A stretch of 64,000 nt of DNA from Bradyrhizobium sp. ISRA464 (GCF_029910095.1 NZ_CP094526.1:2914001-2978000), one strand, 5' to 3'. Numbered from the stretch's first letter, positions 43,800 to 53,386 are shown. Notes: a model not told the origin generated them from the sequence alone. Numbers and translations: made by a program.

Positions 43800-44615
43800 T
43801 TACTTCCCGCGGTAATTTGGCGGTCGCTTCTCAAAGAAGGCGTTCATCCCCTCCTTTTGGTCCGATGTGGTGAAGGCATGCCGGATGGCTTGCCGCTCGA
43901 ATTCCAGTCCGGCATCGAGCGTAGTTTGGTAGGATGCAAGCACGGCCGCCTTGGCGAGTTCGGCGGAGCGCGGCGGCTTGCGCGCGATGATTTCGGCGAT
44001 TTCCAGCGCCCGGGCCAGCGCTTTGCCGCCGTCAGTGACTTCGGCCACAAGGCCTGCCTGCTGGGCGGCGCGTGCGGAGATGGGTTCTCCAGTTAGGATC
44101 ATCAGCATCGCAAGGGATTTACCGGCAACCCGCGTCAAACGCTGGGTTGCTCCGTCGCCCGGCAATATCCCGATGTTGATCTCAGGTTGGCCGAACACAG
44201 CGGTTTCGCCGGCGATCACGATATCGGCCAGCAACGCGAGTTCGTGACCGCCTCCGAAGCAAACTCCCTCGACGGCCGCGACTAGCGGTTTGGGGAAATT
44301 GGCGATATCTCGCCAGGCCGAGCGTCGGGCGGGATTGTCGATGGCCCCAAAACCACGCTGCTGCATCTCCTTGATATCAGCGCCGGCGGAAAAGAATGCT
44401 TCGCTTCCGCAAATCACGACACAGCGGATATCATCATCCAACGCGGCATTACGACACGCGGCTGCAAGCTTTGCGATCAGATCATTGTTCAATGCGTTAC
44501 GTTTGGAAGCCCTGTTCAATGTCAGCAAAAGCACGTGTGGGCGGGGAGATGTCGAAAGAATGAGATCCGGCTTCGTGTTCAATGCTGACGCTCCAGAGAT
44601 CGTCGAGGCAGCCAT
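43800..44615 (-). CDS. Enoyl-CoA hydratase/isomerase (crotonase) family protein
   Basis: 271 residues. The crotonase core is clear: LNRASKRNALNNDLIAKL, the oxyanion-hole AFFSAGADIKEM and GVCFGGGHELALLADI, and FGQPEINIGILPGDGATQRL. Both catalytic Glu positions are kept (GGHELAL and QPEINIGI), so hydratase activity is likely. It ends FFEKRPPNYRGK, typical for PaaF-like enzymes. A LacI-type operator lies 5 bp upstream of the start, with no evident Shine-Dalgarno, so the message may be leaderless. It lies downstream of the lacI-type gene and is separately controlled. Confidence 0.92.
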   Translation of the reverse strand: MAASTISGASALNTKPDLILSTSPRPHVLLLTLNRASKRNALNNDLIAKLAAACRNAALDDDIRCVVICGSEAFFSAGADIKEMQQRGFGAIDNPARRSAWRDIANFPKPLVAAVEGVCFGGGHELALLADIVIAGETAVFGQPEINIGILPGDGATQRLTRVAGKSLAMLMILTGEPISARAAQQAGLVAEVTDGGKALARALEIAEIIARKPPRSAELAKAAVLASYQTTLDAGLEFERQAIRHAFTTSDQKEGMNAFFEKRPPNYRGK

Positions 44616-44620
44616 TTACA

Positions 44621-44636
44621 CTGAAATCGTTTTCCG
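44621..44636. promoter_or_regulatory. LacI-family operator O2 (crotonase)
   Basis: CTGAAATCGTTTTCCG. Its reverse complement contains GAAAACGATTTCAG, the 14-mer shared with the operators at 45973 and 55671. It lies just upstream of the crotonase start, inside its promoter or initiation region. Confidence 0.75.
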
Positions 44637-44665
44637 AAACAACCATCCCGCTTGAGGGAGTTTGC

Positions 44666-45754
44666 TTATCGGATCTTCGTTCGCGTCCGCTTCGCGGACC
44701 GTTCATTTACCCGCGGCGCGGCCGTCGATGACCGCATCACCAGTCGATACGGCAACAGGACGCTCTTGGGAACAGGTCTGCCCGCGATGGCATTGATGAG
44801 ATAATCGGCGGCGCCACGGCCGATTTCTGCAGCGGGAATGCTGATCGTGGTGAGCGGAGGGTCCACTTGCGCCGACAGCTCCACGTCATCAAATCCCGTG
44901 ACGGAAAGGTCCCGCGGCACGTTTAAGCCCATTTTTCTCGCTTCGGCCATGGCGCCGATGGCGAGCGTATCGGTTGTGCAAATCACAGCGGTCGTTTCCG
45001 GATGGTCGGTAAGCAACTGACGAAGCGCGCCGCGCCCTTGAGCGAGGGAGTGATCGGCCCTGATGATCTGAGTCGGCCTAAGCTGGATGCCGACTTTGGA
45101 CAGGGCTCGTTGAATTCCGTCAAGCCGTGCACGCGAACGATCGTTTGAGGGAGGAATGTTGGCGATTGCTCCGAATCGAATATGGCCGAGCCCGATAAGA
45201 TACTCGGTCATTTCGTGGGTCGCGCGCTCGTTGTCGACGCCGATCGCTGGAATGCCGCCGTTGGCCTTGGAAACATAGGTGGTAACGACCGGAACGCCGG
45301 CCTGTGCTACCAGTTCTCTCAACTCCCGTCCGTGAGAACCTCCGACCAGTACAATGCCGTCAATGCCGCGTTGAATCAGGCTCTGCACCTCCTGCAGTTC
45401 TCGACGCTGATCGTATTGCGAGTTGGCGATAAAAAGCGTGTACCCGCTTTCGCTCAAACGATTCTGCAGCGCTTCCACGCCTTCCGCAAAGATGCCTAGG
45501 CCAAGGGTGGGAACGATCGCGCCGATCGTGCGCATACGTCCTGATTTCAATGCGCGGGCTGCACTGTCAGGCGTATAGGAAAGATCGGTGATGTATCGCA
45601 TCACCTTGTCGCGCAGTTCCGGCCTCACAATTTCAGGATGGTTCAGAACGCGTGAAACGGTCGCCGGCGAGACGTTTGCCTTCCTGGCAACATCCTCGAT
45701 CTTCACCCTGGCGTGCGGTCGGACTTTGGGGTCGGTAAATGATTTCTTTTCCAT
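44666..45754 (-). CDS. LacI-family transcriptional repressor
   Basis: 362 residues. The N-terminal helix-turn-helix and hinge (VKIEDVARKANVSPATVSRV, then RALKSGRMRTIGAIVP) lead to a periplasmic-binding-protein-type ligand domain (DGIVLVGGSHGRELRELVAQ, VTGFDDVELSAQVDPPLTTI). Its three putative operators have the central CG typical of the family. The ligand should be a sugar or derivative imported or released by the neighbouring genes. It is divergent from the CoA-transferase operon, with a 285-bp control region. Confidence 0.93.
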   Translation of the reverse strand: MEKKSFTDPKVRPHARVKIEDVARKANVSPATVSRVLNHPEIVRPELRDKVMRYITDLSYTPDSAARALKSGRMRTIGAIVPTLGLGIFAEGVEALQNRLSESGYTLFIANSQYDQRRELQEVQSLIQRGIDGIVLVGGSHGRELRELVAQAGVPVVTTYVSKANGGIPAIGVDNERATHEMTEYLIGLGHIRFGAIANIPPSNDRSRARLDGIQRALSKVGIQLRPTQIIRADHSLAQGRGALRQLLTDHPETTAVICTTDTLAIGAMAEARKMGLNVPRDLSVTGFDDVELSAQVDPPLTTISIPAAEIGRGAADYLINAIAGRPVPKSVLLPYRLVMRSSTAAPRVNERSAKRTRTKIR

Positions 45755-45946
45755 CGCATGTGCTCGAACGCCCGAAGCGGGCCGCGTCGATATCCAGAGG
45801 AGGTTAGATCACTTGCAGCGCAGGTATCGCAAGCCAAGCGCGCACGAGACGGGTGCTGCGTTAACGCACTGTGTGCGCGATCCCAATCTATATCAAGCGG
45901 AGTGCCTGATACGCTGGCTCTTTCGCCCGGCCGCGGCTTGACGCGC

Positions 45947-45974
45947 TTGACTTCGTCGATCGCCGGTCTATCCT
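45947..45974 (+). promoter_or_regulatory. Sigma-70-like promoter of the CoA-transferase/ABC operon
   Basis: TTGACT (45947-45952), 16 bp, then TATCCT (45969-45974). The operator at 45973-45988 overlaps the end of the -10 box, so bound repressor would block RNA polymerase. The rest of 45755-45946 shows no further obvious sites. Confidence 0.6.
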
Positions 45975-45988
45975 GAAAACGATTTCAG
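45973..45988. promoter_or_regulatory. LacI-family operator O1
   Basis: CTGAAAACGATTTCAG, a near-perfect palindrome (CTGAAA/TTTCAG arms, CG-containing centre). It lies between the divergent lacI-type gene and the CoA-transferase operon. Exact 14-mer matches occur at 44621-44636 and 55671-55686. Confidence 0.85.
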
Positions 45989-46039
45989 TAAGCGGATGTC
46001 GCCGCTTGGCCGCGGAAATAGAAAAGGCAAGCAAAGCGT

Positions 46040-47275
46040 ATGGTCGATCTTCTCAAGGGCATCCGGATCCTAAGCTTCAACCACTTCCTGATGGGTCCCG
46101 TTGGCGTGCAGTTTCTCGCCGATCTCGGCGCAGACGTTATTGCCGTGGAGCCGCCCGATGGCGCGTTTCAGCGGAAATGGGGAGGGGCAGACAAGCAGGT
46201 CGATGGCCAGACCATGTTGCTTCTGACAGGCAATCGCAACAAGCGCGGCCTGACGCTTGACCTCAAAAAGAGCGAGGCAGTTGCCGTAGCCAGGAAGCTG
46301 ATCGCAACATCGGACGTGATCGCCGAGAACTTCCGGCCTGGTGTTTTGGACAGGCTTCGGCTTGGCTATCAAGATGCCAGGAAGATCAAGCCCGATATCA
46401 TTTATGCTGCAGCGTCCGGATACGGTTCAGACGGGCCGTACGTCAATCGCCCCGGTCAGGATCTGTTGATGCAGGCGTTGTCCGGGCTCGCCATGATCAC
46501 CGGAAGCCGCGAGCACGGGCCGCGCGCCGTGGGCGTTTCGGCGATCGATCACCATGGGGCGGCGCTGTTCGCGGCCGGCATCCTTGCGGCATTGGTGAGA
46601 AAAGGGCGCACGGGCCAGGGATGCCGGGTCGACGTCAGCCTGCTGTCTGCTGCCCTCGACCTCCAGATGGAATCCTTTACCTGCTACCTCAATGGCCGGA
46701 GGCCCGACGACGTGCGTCAGCCGGGACCTATCGCTGGATGGTACTACGGCGCGCCTTACGGCATCTATGCCACTCGGGACGGACATATCGCGCTCTCTCT
46801 CGGATCGCTCGACGTGTTGGCCGATGCACTGGAACTCCCTGCCGATCAGCGTGTTCCGGACAGAGAGGCCTATCGCAGACGCGAAGAAGCAACGGCGGCA
46901 ATCGCGGCCAATCTCGCCAAGCGTACGACGTCGGAATGCCTTGCGCTGTTTGAGGTGCGCGGAATATGGCACGCGCCCGTCAACGACTATGCGGACGTCG
47001 TGGCCGACCCGCAGGTTATTCACAACAAGAGCTTCCAGGTCGTAAAGGGCGCAACCGGGTCGCCGATCACGCTCGTCAGCCATCCTGTCCGTTACGACGG
47101 CGAGGTTCCGGAAGTGCGTTTGCCGCCACAGGCATTGGGAGCGCAGACGCGTGAGATCTTGAAGGAGATCGGGTACGGTGAGGCCGATATCGACGCTCTC
47201 GCGGCGAATGGAGTCGTCGGCTTACCGCAGCCGGAAGACCGCGGACGAACGGTCAACAGTGGTGGCAGCCGTTAG
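46040..47275 (+). CDS. Family III CoA-transferase (CaiB/BaiF)
   Basis: 411 residues. It opens LLKGIRILSFNHFLMGPVGV with LADLGADVIAVEPPDG, the typical family III start, and contains RNKRGLTLDLKKSEA and AENFRPGVLDRLRLGY. The catalytic Asp lies in the segment YVNRPGQDLLMQALSGLAMI (GQD motif). Such enzymes move CoA between acids such as carnitine, succinate, mesaconate or aromatic acids. First gene behind operator O1; 33 bp before the sugar-binding protein. Pairing of a CoA-transferase with a sugar transporter is unusual and suggests an acid released from a glycoside. Confidence 0.92.
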   Translation: MVDLLKGIRILSFNHFLMGPVGVQFLADLGADVIAVEPPDGAFQRKWGGADKQVDGQTMLLLTGNRNKRGLTLDLKKSEAVAVARKLIATSDVIAENFRPGVLDRLRLGYQDARKIKPDIIYAAASGYGSDGPYVNRPGQDLLMQALSGLAMITGSREHGPRAVGVSAIDHHGAALFAAGILAALVRKGRTGQGCRVDVSLLSAALDLQMESFTCYLNGRRPDDVRQPGPIAGWYYGAPYGIYATRDGHIALSLGSLDVLADALELPADQRVPDREAYRRREEATAAIAANLAKRTTSECLALFEVRGIWHAPVNDYADVVADPQVIHNKSFQVVKGATGSPITLVSHPVRYDGEVPEVRLPPQALGAQTREILKEIGYGEADIDALAANGVVGLPQPEDRGRTVNSGGSR

Positions 47276-47308
47276 GGGGCCGGTTACGCTGTACAAACGG
47301 AGGAAGCA

Positions 47309-48604
47309 ATGCCGAAGAGGAAAGGTCTGGTGCGATTGCTGATGAGTGCTGCACTGGCGGTCGGGGCATCGTCGTGGGGCGCCGCCGCGCGAGCGGAGGA
47401 AACGCTCAACATCTGTCATGGCGGCCATCCGATCATGGTCGCGAGCCAGAAGATTCTCGACAAATGGGCGAAGAAGGAGGGCGTCAAATTGACGACGACG
47501 CTTATCGCCTACGATGTCTACGTGCCCAAGGTCACGCAGATGCTGACGACCGGAAGCGCTCAGTGCGATATCATCTGGCACAACGACGATTGGGGTCAGC
47601 TCTGGAAGCAGTATCTGGTCACAACGGACGATGTCGCCGGCATCAGCAATGTGGAGAAACAACCGCTCGACGCTTTCTGGAACGATCAACACAAGCTCAC
47701 GGTCGTTCCCATGGCCCATACCATCGGCACCTTCTTCTACCGCAAGGACCTTATTTCCGATGCCGAGGTGCCAAAGACTTTTGCCGATATGGTCCGAGTT
47801 GGCCAGAAGCTGCAAAAGGAAGGCAAGGTCAAATGGGGATATGTCGGCGGCATGTCCTTCAACAATACATGGTTCACACTGTGGTGGACTATGTGGAACA
47901 ACGGCTGCGATATCTTCAAGCCAATCTACGAGCGGGACAACAAGGTGCTCGCCGCCAACGGCTGGACCTCGATCATCGACCAACCCTGCCATCAGCAGAT
48001 CGTCGATTTCTGGTGGGACGCGCTGCACAAGGACAAGATCGCACCTGAGGCAAACACGACCTATGGACGCAACGAGGCGAACGCCATCTTCATGGCAGGC
48101 GATGCGGCGATGACGGTCGCCGATTCGACCTTCTGGGGCGATTACAATGACAAGAATAAATCGCGAGTGGCCGGAAACATCGGCATGGCTCCGTACCCGG
48201 CCGGCCCCGGCCGTGGCAAACCTATTACGTGGCTCGACATCTGGGGCTGGGCGATTCCGAAATCCGTGTCGCCCGCGCATCAGGCCCTTGCCAAGAAACT
48301 GCTGGGCGAGATGCTCACCGACGAAGATGGCCAGGTGCAGATGTGGAAAGAAACCGGCGGGCCTCCGCCCGACGTCAAGGTCTGGGACCACCTGGCAGCC
48401 AGCGATCCGGTATTTCGCAAGCTGAAGGAGGTCGACTTCGACCAGGATCACGCGCATTCAGCCTACTACTTCGCCAACTGGCCGAAGGTGCACAAGGCTT
48501 ACTCGGACGTAGTGATCAAGGCGCTGACCGGAAAGCGCGAGGACATTCCTGCCGTCCTCAAAGAAGGCGCCAAGTCGGTGCACGACGCAGCCGTCGCGCA
48601 GTAG
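47309..48604 (+). CDS. ABC transporter substrate-binding protein, carbohydrate (family 1)
   Basis: 431 residues. A signal peptide (MSAALAVGASSWGAAARA, cut before EETLN) precedes a type-1 binding protein: CHGGHPIMVASQKILDKWAK, GSAQCDIIWHNDDWGQLWKQ, and a C-terminal PKSVSPAHQALAKKLLGEML. Rich in Trp and Tyr in the binding cleft, as for sugar-binding members. GGAGGAAG precedes the ATG. Forms a transporter with the two permeases and ATPase downstream. Confidence 0.92.
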   Translation: MPKRKGLVRLLMSAALAVGASSWGAAARAEETLNICHGGHPIMVASQKILDKWAKKEGVKLTTTLIAYDVYVPKVTQMLTTGSAQCDIIWHNDDWGQLWKQYLVTTDDVAGISNVEKQPLDAFWNDQHKLTVVPMAHTIGTFFYRKDLISDAEVPKTFADMVRVGQKLQKEGKVKWGYVGGMSFNNTWFTLWWTMWNNGCDIFKPIYERDNKVLAANGWTSIIDQPCHQQIVDFWWDALHKDKIAPEANTTYGRNEANAIFMAGDAAMTVADSTFWGDYNDKNKSRVAGNIGMAPYPAGPGRGKPITWLDIWGWAIPKSVSPAHQALAKKLLGEMLTDEDGQVQMWKETGGPPPDVKVWDHLAASDPVFRKLKEVDFDQDHAHSAYYFANWPKVHKAYSDVVIKALTGKREDIPAVLKEGAKSVHDAAVAQ

Positions 48605-48622
48605 CGCACGGCGCGACGTCCG

Positions 48623-49579
48623 ATGACGAAGACGCATCCTTCCTCTGCCACCGACGGTCTGGCGCCCGGCACGGTGCCAGGCCGGCCGAGTGCGGGGCCG
48701 TGGCTCGGCGAGAAGGAGCGTTTCATGCTTCTTCTCATTGCGCCCGCCGGCATCGTGCTTGTGCTGTTTCAGATCGTGCCGATCATTATCGGCGCGAATG
48801 CAAGTTTTCGCGACTGGCAACTCTTCAATCCGGCCCAGACCTGGGTCGGTCTCCAGCATTATCTCTACATACTCAATGATCCGACATTCCTGACCGTTGT
48901 CTTGCCCAATACCTTTCTGCTGATGTTCTTTTCGGTGACGCTGTCGCTCATCGGCGGACTGGCGCTGGCGCATTACCTCCACCGGAATTTCGCGGGTCAG
49001 TGGCTCATGCAGACCGTCATTCTGCTGCCGCAAATGATCGCCCCGGTCATCAGCGCCATGATGATGCGCTGGATATTCAACGACCAGTTCGGCGTGGTGG
49101 CGGCGTTCCTCGATTGGATCGGATTGGGGCCGATCTCATGGCTTGCGCAGCGTTGGCCGAGCTTTTTTATCGTCATCTTAACTGATGTGTGGATCTGGAC
49201 GCCTTGGTTCGCGCTGATCCTGCTCGCCGGGCTGCGGAGCCTGCCACGTGAGCCGTTCGAGGCGGCCGAGATCGATGCGGCGAGCGCCTGGCGGACGTTC
49301 ACTCACCTGACGCTGCCGATGCTGCGGCCGGTGATCGCCGTCTGCGTTCTCATCCGCTCGATCGACGCCTTCCGCACGTTCGATGTGGTCTGGATTCTCA
49401 CCGGCGGCGGTCCGGCGCGCTCCACCGAAGTTTTCAGCATCTACACGTATATGGAGACCTTCGTGAACCTCGATTTCGGGCGCGGCTCGGCGGCCGCGAT
49501 CATCGGGGCGCTCATCATTTTGGTGGTCGCCGGCGCCATGTACAAGGTGGCCGGCCGAGTCACGGATGTGTCGCGATGA
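48623..49579 (+). CDS. ABC sugar permease, MalF/UgpA type
   Basis: 318 residues with a ~25-residue cytoplasmic N-terminus and six helices. The EAA loop reads LPREPFEAAEIDAASAWRTF followed by THLTLPMLRPVIAV, typical of carbohydrate permeases. Stop overlaps the next permease start by 4 bp. Confidence 0.93.
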   Translation: MTKTHPSSATDGLAPGTVPGRPSAGPWLGEKERFMLLLIAPAGIVLVLFQIVPIIIGANASFRDWQLFNPAQTWVGLQHYLYILNDPTFLTVVLPNTFLLMFFSVTLSLIGGLALAHYLHRNFAGQWLMQTVILLPQMIAPVISAMMMRWIFNDQFGVVAAFLDWIGLGPISWLAQRWPSFFIVILTDVWIWTPWFALILLAGLRSLPREPFEAAEIDAASAWRTFTHLTLPMLRPVIAVCVLIRSIDAFRTFDVVWILTGGGPARSTEVFSIYTYMETFVNLDFGRGSAAAIIGALIILVVAGAMYKVAGRVTDVSR

Positions 49580-50430
49580 CGATATTGCACACGAAAGAGT
49601 TCGACCGTCGCTACCGCTGGACCGATGCTTTGGCTCCGGGCGGCCGCCGCGCCTTTCTTTCGCTGGCGACGATCGCGATCGTTCTTCTGTTCCTCGGGCC
49701 GATCGTCATCCTGGTGGTCACTTCGCTTCGTCCGGGCTGGGCGGTCTTCTATGTCTACCGCGGTACCGATTTCACCCTGCAAAATTACCGCGACGTGCTG
49801 GCGACCGAGGCGGTTATGCACGCCTTCGTCAACAGCTTCCTGGTGGCAACGCTGGCCACCATCGTCTCCATCGGCGTCACGGTGTCGAGCGGCTATATGC
49901 TCTCGCGCTTTCGTGGACCGATCCCGCGAGCCTGGTTCGGCACGATCTACGTGTTCCGTACCGTGCCCTACATCTCTTGGGTATTGCCGCTGTATCTCGT
50001 CTGCTACTACCTTGGCATCTACGACACCTATGCAGGCATCCTGCTGCCGCACATTGCCGTTCACATCTGCTTCTTCTCGTGGATCATGAAGGGATTCTTC
50101 GACGGCATCGATCCGTCGATGGAATATGCGGCGCTGATCGACGGCTGCACGCGCTGGGGAGCCTTTCTGCGCGTCGCCTTGCCTTCGGCGATCCCGGCCA
50201 TCGCCGCGCTCGGCATCCTCTCCTGGCTCTACACCTGGAATGAGTTTCTGTTCGCGTTGATCCTCACTGGTCACAACACCGCGCTGATCACAGTGACGAT
50301 GGCCCAGTTTGTCACTGAGCTCGGTACCGCCTGGAATCTGATGAGCGCGATGGCAGTCATGGCCATGGGGCCGGCCATCATCATCACCATGTTCGCGCAG
50401 AAATATGTGATCCGCGGCCTGCGGATCTGA
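49576..50430 (+). CDS. ABC sugar permease, MalG/UgpE type
   Basis: 284 residues, six helices. Its EAA loop reads IDPSMEYAALIDGCTRWGAF then LRVALPSAIPAIAALGILSW, and the C-terminus ends FAQKYVIRGLRI, typical of MalG-like subunits. Translationally coupled to the preceding permease; 14 bp before the ATPase. Confidence 0.93.
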   Translation: MTILHTKEFDRRYRWTDALAPGGRRAFLSLATIAIVLLFLGPIVILVVTSLRPGWAVFYVYRGTDFTLQNYRDVLATEAVMHAFVNSFLVATLATIVSIGVTVSSGYMLSRFRGPIPRAWFGTIYVFRTVPYISWVLPLYLVCYYLGIYDTYAGILLPHIAVHICFFSWIMKGFFDGIDPSMEYAALIDGCTRWGAFLRVALPSAIPAIAALGILSWLYTWNEFLFALILTGHNTALITVTMAQFVTELGTAWNLMSAMAVMAMGPAIIITMFAQKYVIRGLRI

Positions 50431-50444
50431 GATGGATCGTCATC

Positions 50445-51542
50445 ATGGCCCAGGTCGTTCTCGAAGAGGTCAACAAGGAATACGGCAGCGTGCGCGCCGT
50501 CGTCGACGTGAATTTGACGGTGGCCGACGAGGAGTTTGTCGTGCTGGTCGGACCCTCAGGCTGCGGCAAGTCGACCACCTTGCGAATGGTCGCTGGGCTC
50601 GAGGAGATCACCCGCGGCGTCATCCGCATTGGCGAGCGGGTGGTCAACCGGCTGCCGCCGAGGGATAGGGACATCGCCATGGTGTTCCAGAACTATGCGC
50701 TCTACCAGCACATGACGGCCTACGACAATCTCGCCTTCGGACTGCGGAACCGGAAGGTGCCGGAAGCCGATATCACGAAGGAGGTTATGCGCGCCGCCGC
50801 GGTCCTCGGCATCGAGCAACTGCTGAGCCGCAAGCCGCGCGAGCTATCCGGCGGACAGCAGCAGCGGGTCGCGCTCGGCCGCTGTATGGTCCGGCATCCG
50901 CAGGTGTTCTTGTTCGATGAGCCGTTGTCCAATCTCGATGCCAAGCTGCGGGCGCAAATGCGCATCGAGCTGAAGCGACTGCGCGAGCGCGTGGCGACCA
51001 CTTCGATCTTCGTCACCCACGACCAGGTCGAGGCGATGACGCTCGGCGATCGCGTCGTCGTCATGCTCGATGGCCGCATCCAGCAGGCCGCAACACCGCT
51101 CGAAATCTATAACCGGCCGTGCAATCGCTTCGTCGCCGGGTTCATCGGCGCGCCGGCAATGAACTTCCTGTCTGTCGAGCTGCAGAACATCGATGATCGC
51201 TTGCACGCCGTAGCCGAGAACTTCCGCATTCGCGTGCCGCAAGATCGGGTCGGCGAACTCGCGCGCAGGCGTGCGCCTGACGTCGTGTTGGGCGTGCGGC
51301 CGGAGCACGTGCTCATGGGCGAGCCGCGGCCGGAACATGGCACCGGCTTCGACGCCTGTGTCGAAGTGACGGAGCAGCTCGGTGCCGAGCTTCTGGTCGC
51401 AGTGCGTGCGGCCGGGGCCACGGTGCTGGCTTCGCGCATCGACGCCGAGACGATGCTGGCGCTGCACCAGCCATTGCGTCTGTCGCTGGATCCGCGCGGT
51501 TTGCATTTCTTCGACCGCGAAAGCGGCGAGGCGATCAGGTGA
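50445..51542 (+). CDS. ABC sugar transporter ATPase, MalK/UgpC type
   Basis: 365 residues. Walker A (VGPSGCGKSTTLRM), signature (ELSGGQQQRVALGR), Walker B (VFLFDEPLSNLDAK) and a switch His in FVTHDQVEAMTLGD. The C-terminal ~120 residues form the OB/TOBE regulatory domain (GFIGAPAMNFLSVEL; VVLGVRPEHVLMG). Energises the preceding permeases. The frame of the following MaoC gene opens at the stop, but its true start is 96 nt later. Confidence 0.94.
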   Translation: MAQVVLEEVNKEYGSVRAVVDVNLTVADEEFVVLVGPSGCGKSTTLRMVAGLEEITRGVIRIGERVVNRLPPRDRDIAMVFQNYALYQHMTAYDNLAFGLRNRKVPEADITKEVMRAAAVLGIEQLLSRKPRELSGGQQQRVALGRCMVRHPQVFLFDEPLSNLDAKLRAQMRIELKRLRERVATTSIFVTHDQVEAMTLGDRVVVMLDGRIQQAATPLEIYNRPCNRFVAGFIGAPAMNFLSVELQNIDDRLHAVAENFRIRVPQDRVGELARRRAPDVVLGVRPEHVLMGEPRPEHGTGFDACVEVTEQLGAELLVAVRAAGATVLASRIDAETMLALHQPLRLSLDPRGLHFFDRESGEAIR

Positions 51543-51637
51543 GAGCAGCTGGCGAGGGGAGGAGAGGTCGCGCTGTCGGGGATCTGGATTGGATGAGCGC
51601 GACGCGCCCAAAGAACCGAATGTGGAAAGGCAAGACA

Positions 51638-52105
51638 ATGAGTGCAATCGGAGCGAAGGTGGGGGACACCGTCAGATTCTCGAAAACGGTCGGCGAGTCC
51701 GACATTTATCTCTTTGCGGGGTTGACCGGAGACCTCTCGCAAAATCACGTCGATGACGAGTTCATGAGCCATTCGATCTACGGCAAGCGCATTGCGCATG
51801 GTGCGCTGATGGTCGGCTTCATGTCCACCGCTTCGACCCGGATGATCGAAGAAAGCCTGCGCAAGGGTATCGATTCGACGCCGGTGTCGCTCGGCTACGA
51901 CGGGGTGCGGTTTCTCAGGCCCGTCTATATTAACGACACTGTGACGGTGACCTACACGATCACCGAAGTCGACGAAGAGCGGCGCCGGACGCTTGCAAGT
52001 GTCGACGTTACCAATCAGCGGGATGAGCTGGTTGCCGTCGGCAAGCATCACCTCAAATGGACGCGCAATGCGACGGAGCGGCCCGGATCGGGATCGGCCG
52101 CTTGA
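51638..52105 (+). CDS. MaoC-type (R)-specific enoyl-CoA hydratase
   Basis: 155 residues, single hot-dog domain of PhaJ type. The catalytic Asp and His are in LFAGLTGDLSQNHVDDEF (hydratase 2 motif), with GKRIAHGALMVGFMSTAS downstream. Hydrates trans-2-enoyl-CoA to the (R)-3-hydroxy form. It complements the CoA-transferase and the crotonase, suggesting a CoA-thioester branch in the pathway. GGAAAGG precedes the ATG at 51638; an earlier start in the same frame is not supported. Confidence 0.9.
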   Translation: MSAIGAKVGDTVRFSKTVGESDIYLFAGLTGDLSQNHVDDEFMSHSIYGKRIAHGALMVGFMSTASTRMIEESLRKGIDSTPVSLGYDGVRFLRPVYINDTVTVTYTITEVDEERRRTLASVDVTNQRDELVAVGKHHLKWTRNATERPGSGSAA

Positions 52106-52145
52106 GGGGCGGATCTCGCGATCCCCGAAAGAAAAGGCGGTCGCA

Positions 52146-53342
52146 GTGACGGCCGAAAAAACGACAATCCGGGAGAAGATCGTGAACTCGAGCAAGTGGC
52201 GCTGGGCACAGGCCATCGACCGCATGCGGGAGCGGATCGATCAGACGCTAGGCGTTCTGCAATCGGAATTCCCGCACTGGGCCGATGCTGCAACGGGCAA
52301 ATGGACCACGACGGTCGACGGGGATTGGACCGGCGGCGCCTGGCCCGGTATGATGTGGCTGCTGGCACGACGTACCGGTGATGCAAAATACCTCGATGCG
52401 GCCCGCCTGTGGAGCAGCCGGCTCAGGCCGCGCGCGCACTTGCAAACCGCATTCAAGGGCTTTGGATTCTATTACGGCGTTGCGCTCGGCGATCTCCTGT
52501 GCGGAGACAAGGATGCCGCAGCGCTGGCGCTGGATGCCGCCCAATCCTTGAGGAGCCAGTATGATCCGAGGCTCGAACTCATCCCGCTGGGTGGCGACGC
52601 CGAGGAATCGGAGGGCGTCGGCAACTCATTTAGCAGCATCGATTCGCTGCAGGCCGTGCCGCTCCTGTTGTGGGCGGCGGATAAGACAGGTGACCCGTCA
52701 TTCGCCGATGTCGCGGCACGACACACCACGCGGGTCCTTGACATTCATATGCGGCCTGAGGGCTCGATCATCCAGTCGAGCGAGCTGAATCCAGCGAACG
52801 GCGATGTCGTTCGCCATTTCACTCACAAGGGGTTTAGCGACAACAGCGTCTGGGGGCGGGCGCAGGCTTGGGGACTTGTCTATGCCGCGATGGCGTTCGC
52901 TCATCGCCCGCAGGAGAAGCGCTGGATGGAGCAGTTGCTTGCCGGCGCCGACTGGTGGCTCTCGCACGTGCCTGCCAGCCTGGTTGCGTTCTGGGATTTT
53001 GATGATCCGGGGATTCCCAACACCGAAACCGATACGGCGGCCACCACCATCGCCTGTTCGGCCCTGCTCAAGCTCGGGCGGCTCGCACCGTCAGCGGAGC
53101 TGCGCGCGAAATATCACGACGCAGGCGAACGCACGGCGATCGCACTTATCGACGGCTACCTGACACCTGTCGGCAATAAGGACCCCCGGCCGCAGGGCAT
53201 GCTGGTCGGCGCTTGTTTCAACAAGCGTCGCGATGCGCGCGTGCGGGATTTTGCAACCAATGCCGAGACGATCTTCGGATCTTACTATTTGTTCGAGTCG
53301 CTGAATGTCCTGGATGGACTGATCGAGGCTGAAAAGATCTAG
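52146..53342 (+). CDS. GH88/GH105-like hydrolase lacking one catalytic Asp
   Basis: 398 residues from GTG at 52146 (AAAAGGCGG upstream). An (alpha/alpha)6-barrel of the unsaturated uronyl hydrolase type: GDWTGGAWPGMMWLLARRTG, SSIDSLQAVPLLLWAADKTG, and the C-terminal YYLFESLNVLDGLIEAEK. Asp166 (SSIDSL) matches Asp149 of Bacillus UGL. Where the second catalytic Asp (THD-x-GF) should be, the sequence reads FKGFGF, with Gly105. The paralogue at 53629-54852 keeps both. So it is a diverged, possibly inactive or mechanistically altered member. Last complete gene of the O1 operon. Confidence 0.82.
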   Translation: MTAEKTTIREKIVNSSKWRWAQAIDRMRERIDQTLGVLQSEFPHWADAATGKWTTTVDGDWTGGAWPGMMWLLARRTGDAKYLDAARLWSSRLRPRAHLQTAFKGFGFYYGVALGDLLCGDKDAAALALDAAQSLRSQYDPRLELIPLGGDAEESEGVGNSFSSIDSLQAVPLLLWAADKTGDPSFADVAARHTTRVLDIHMRPEGSIIQSSELNPANGDVVRHFTHKGFSDNSVWGRAQAWGLVYAAMAFAHRPQEKRWMEQLLAGADWWLSHVPASLVAFWDFDDPGIPNTETDTAATTIACSALLKLGRLAPSAELRAKYHDAGERTAIALIDGYLTPVGNKDPRPQGMLVGACFNKRRDARVRDFATNAETIFGSYYLFESLNVLDGLIEAEKI

Positions 53343-53386
53343 CTTTACGGATTGAATAGTTGCGCATTTATCGTGGAACTTCGTTG

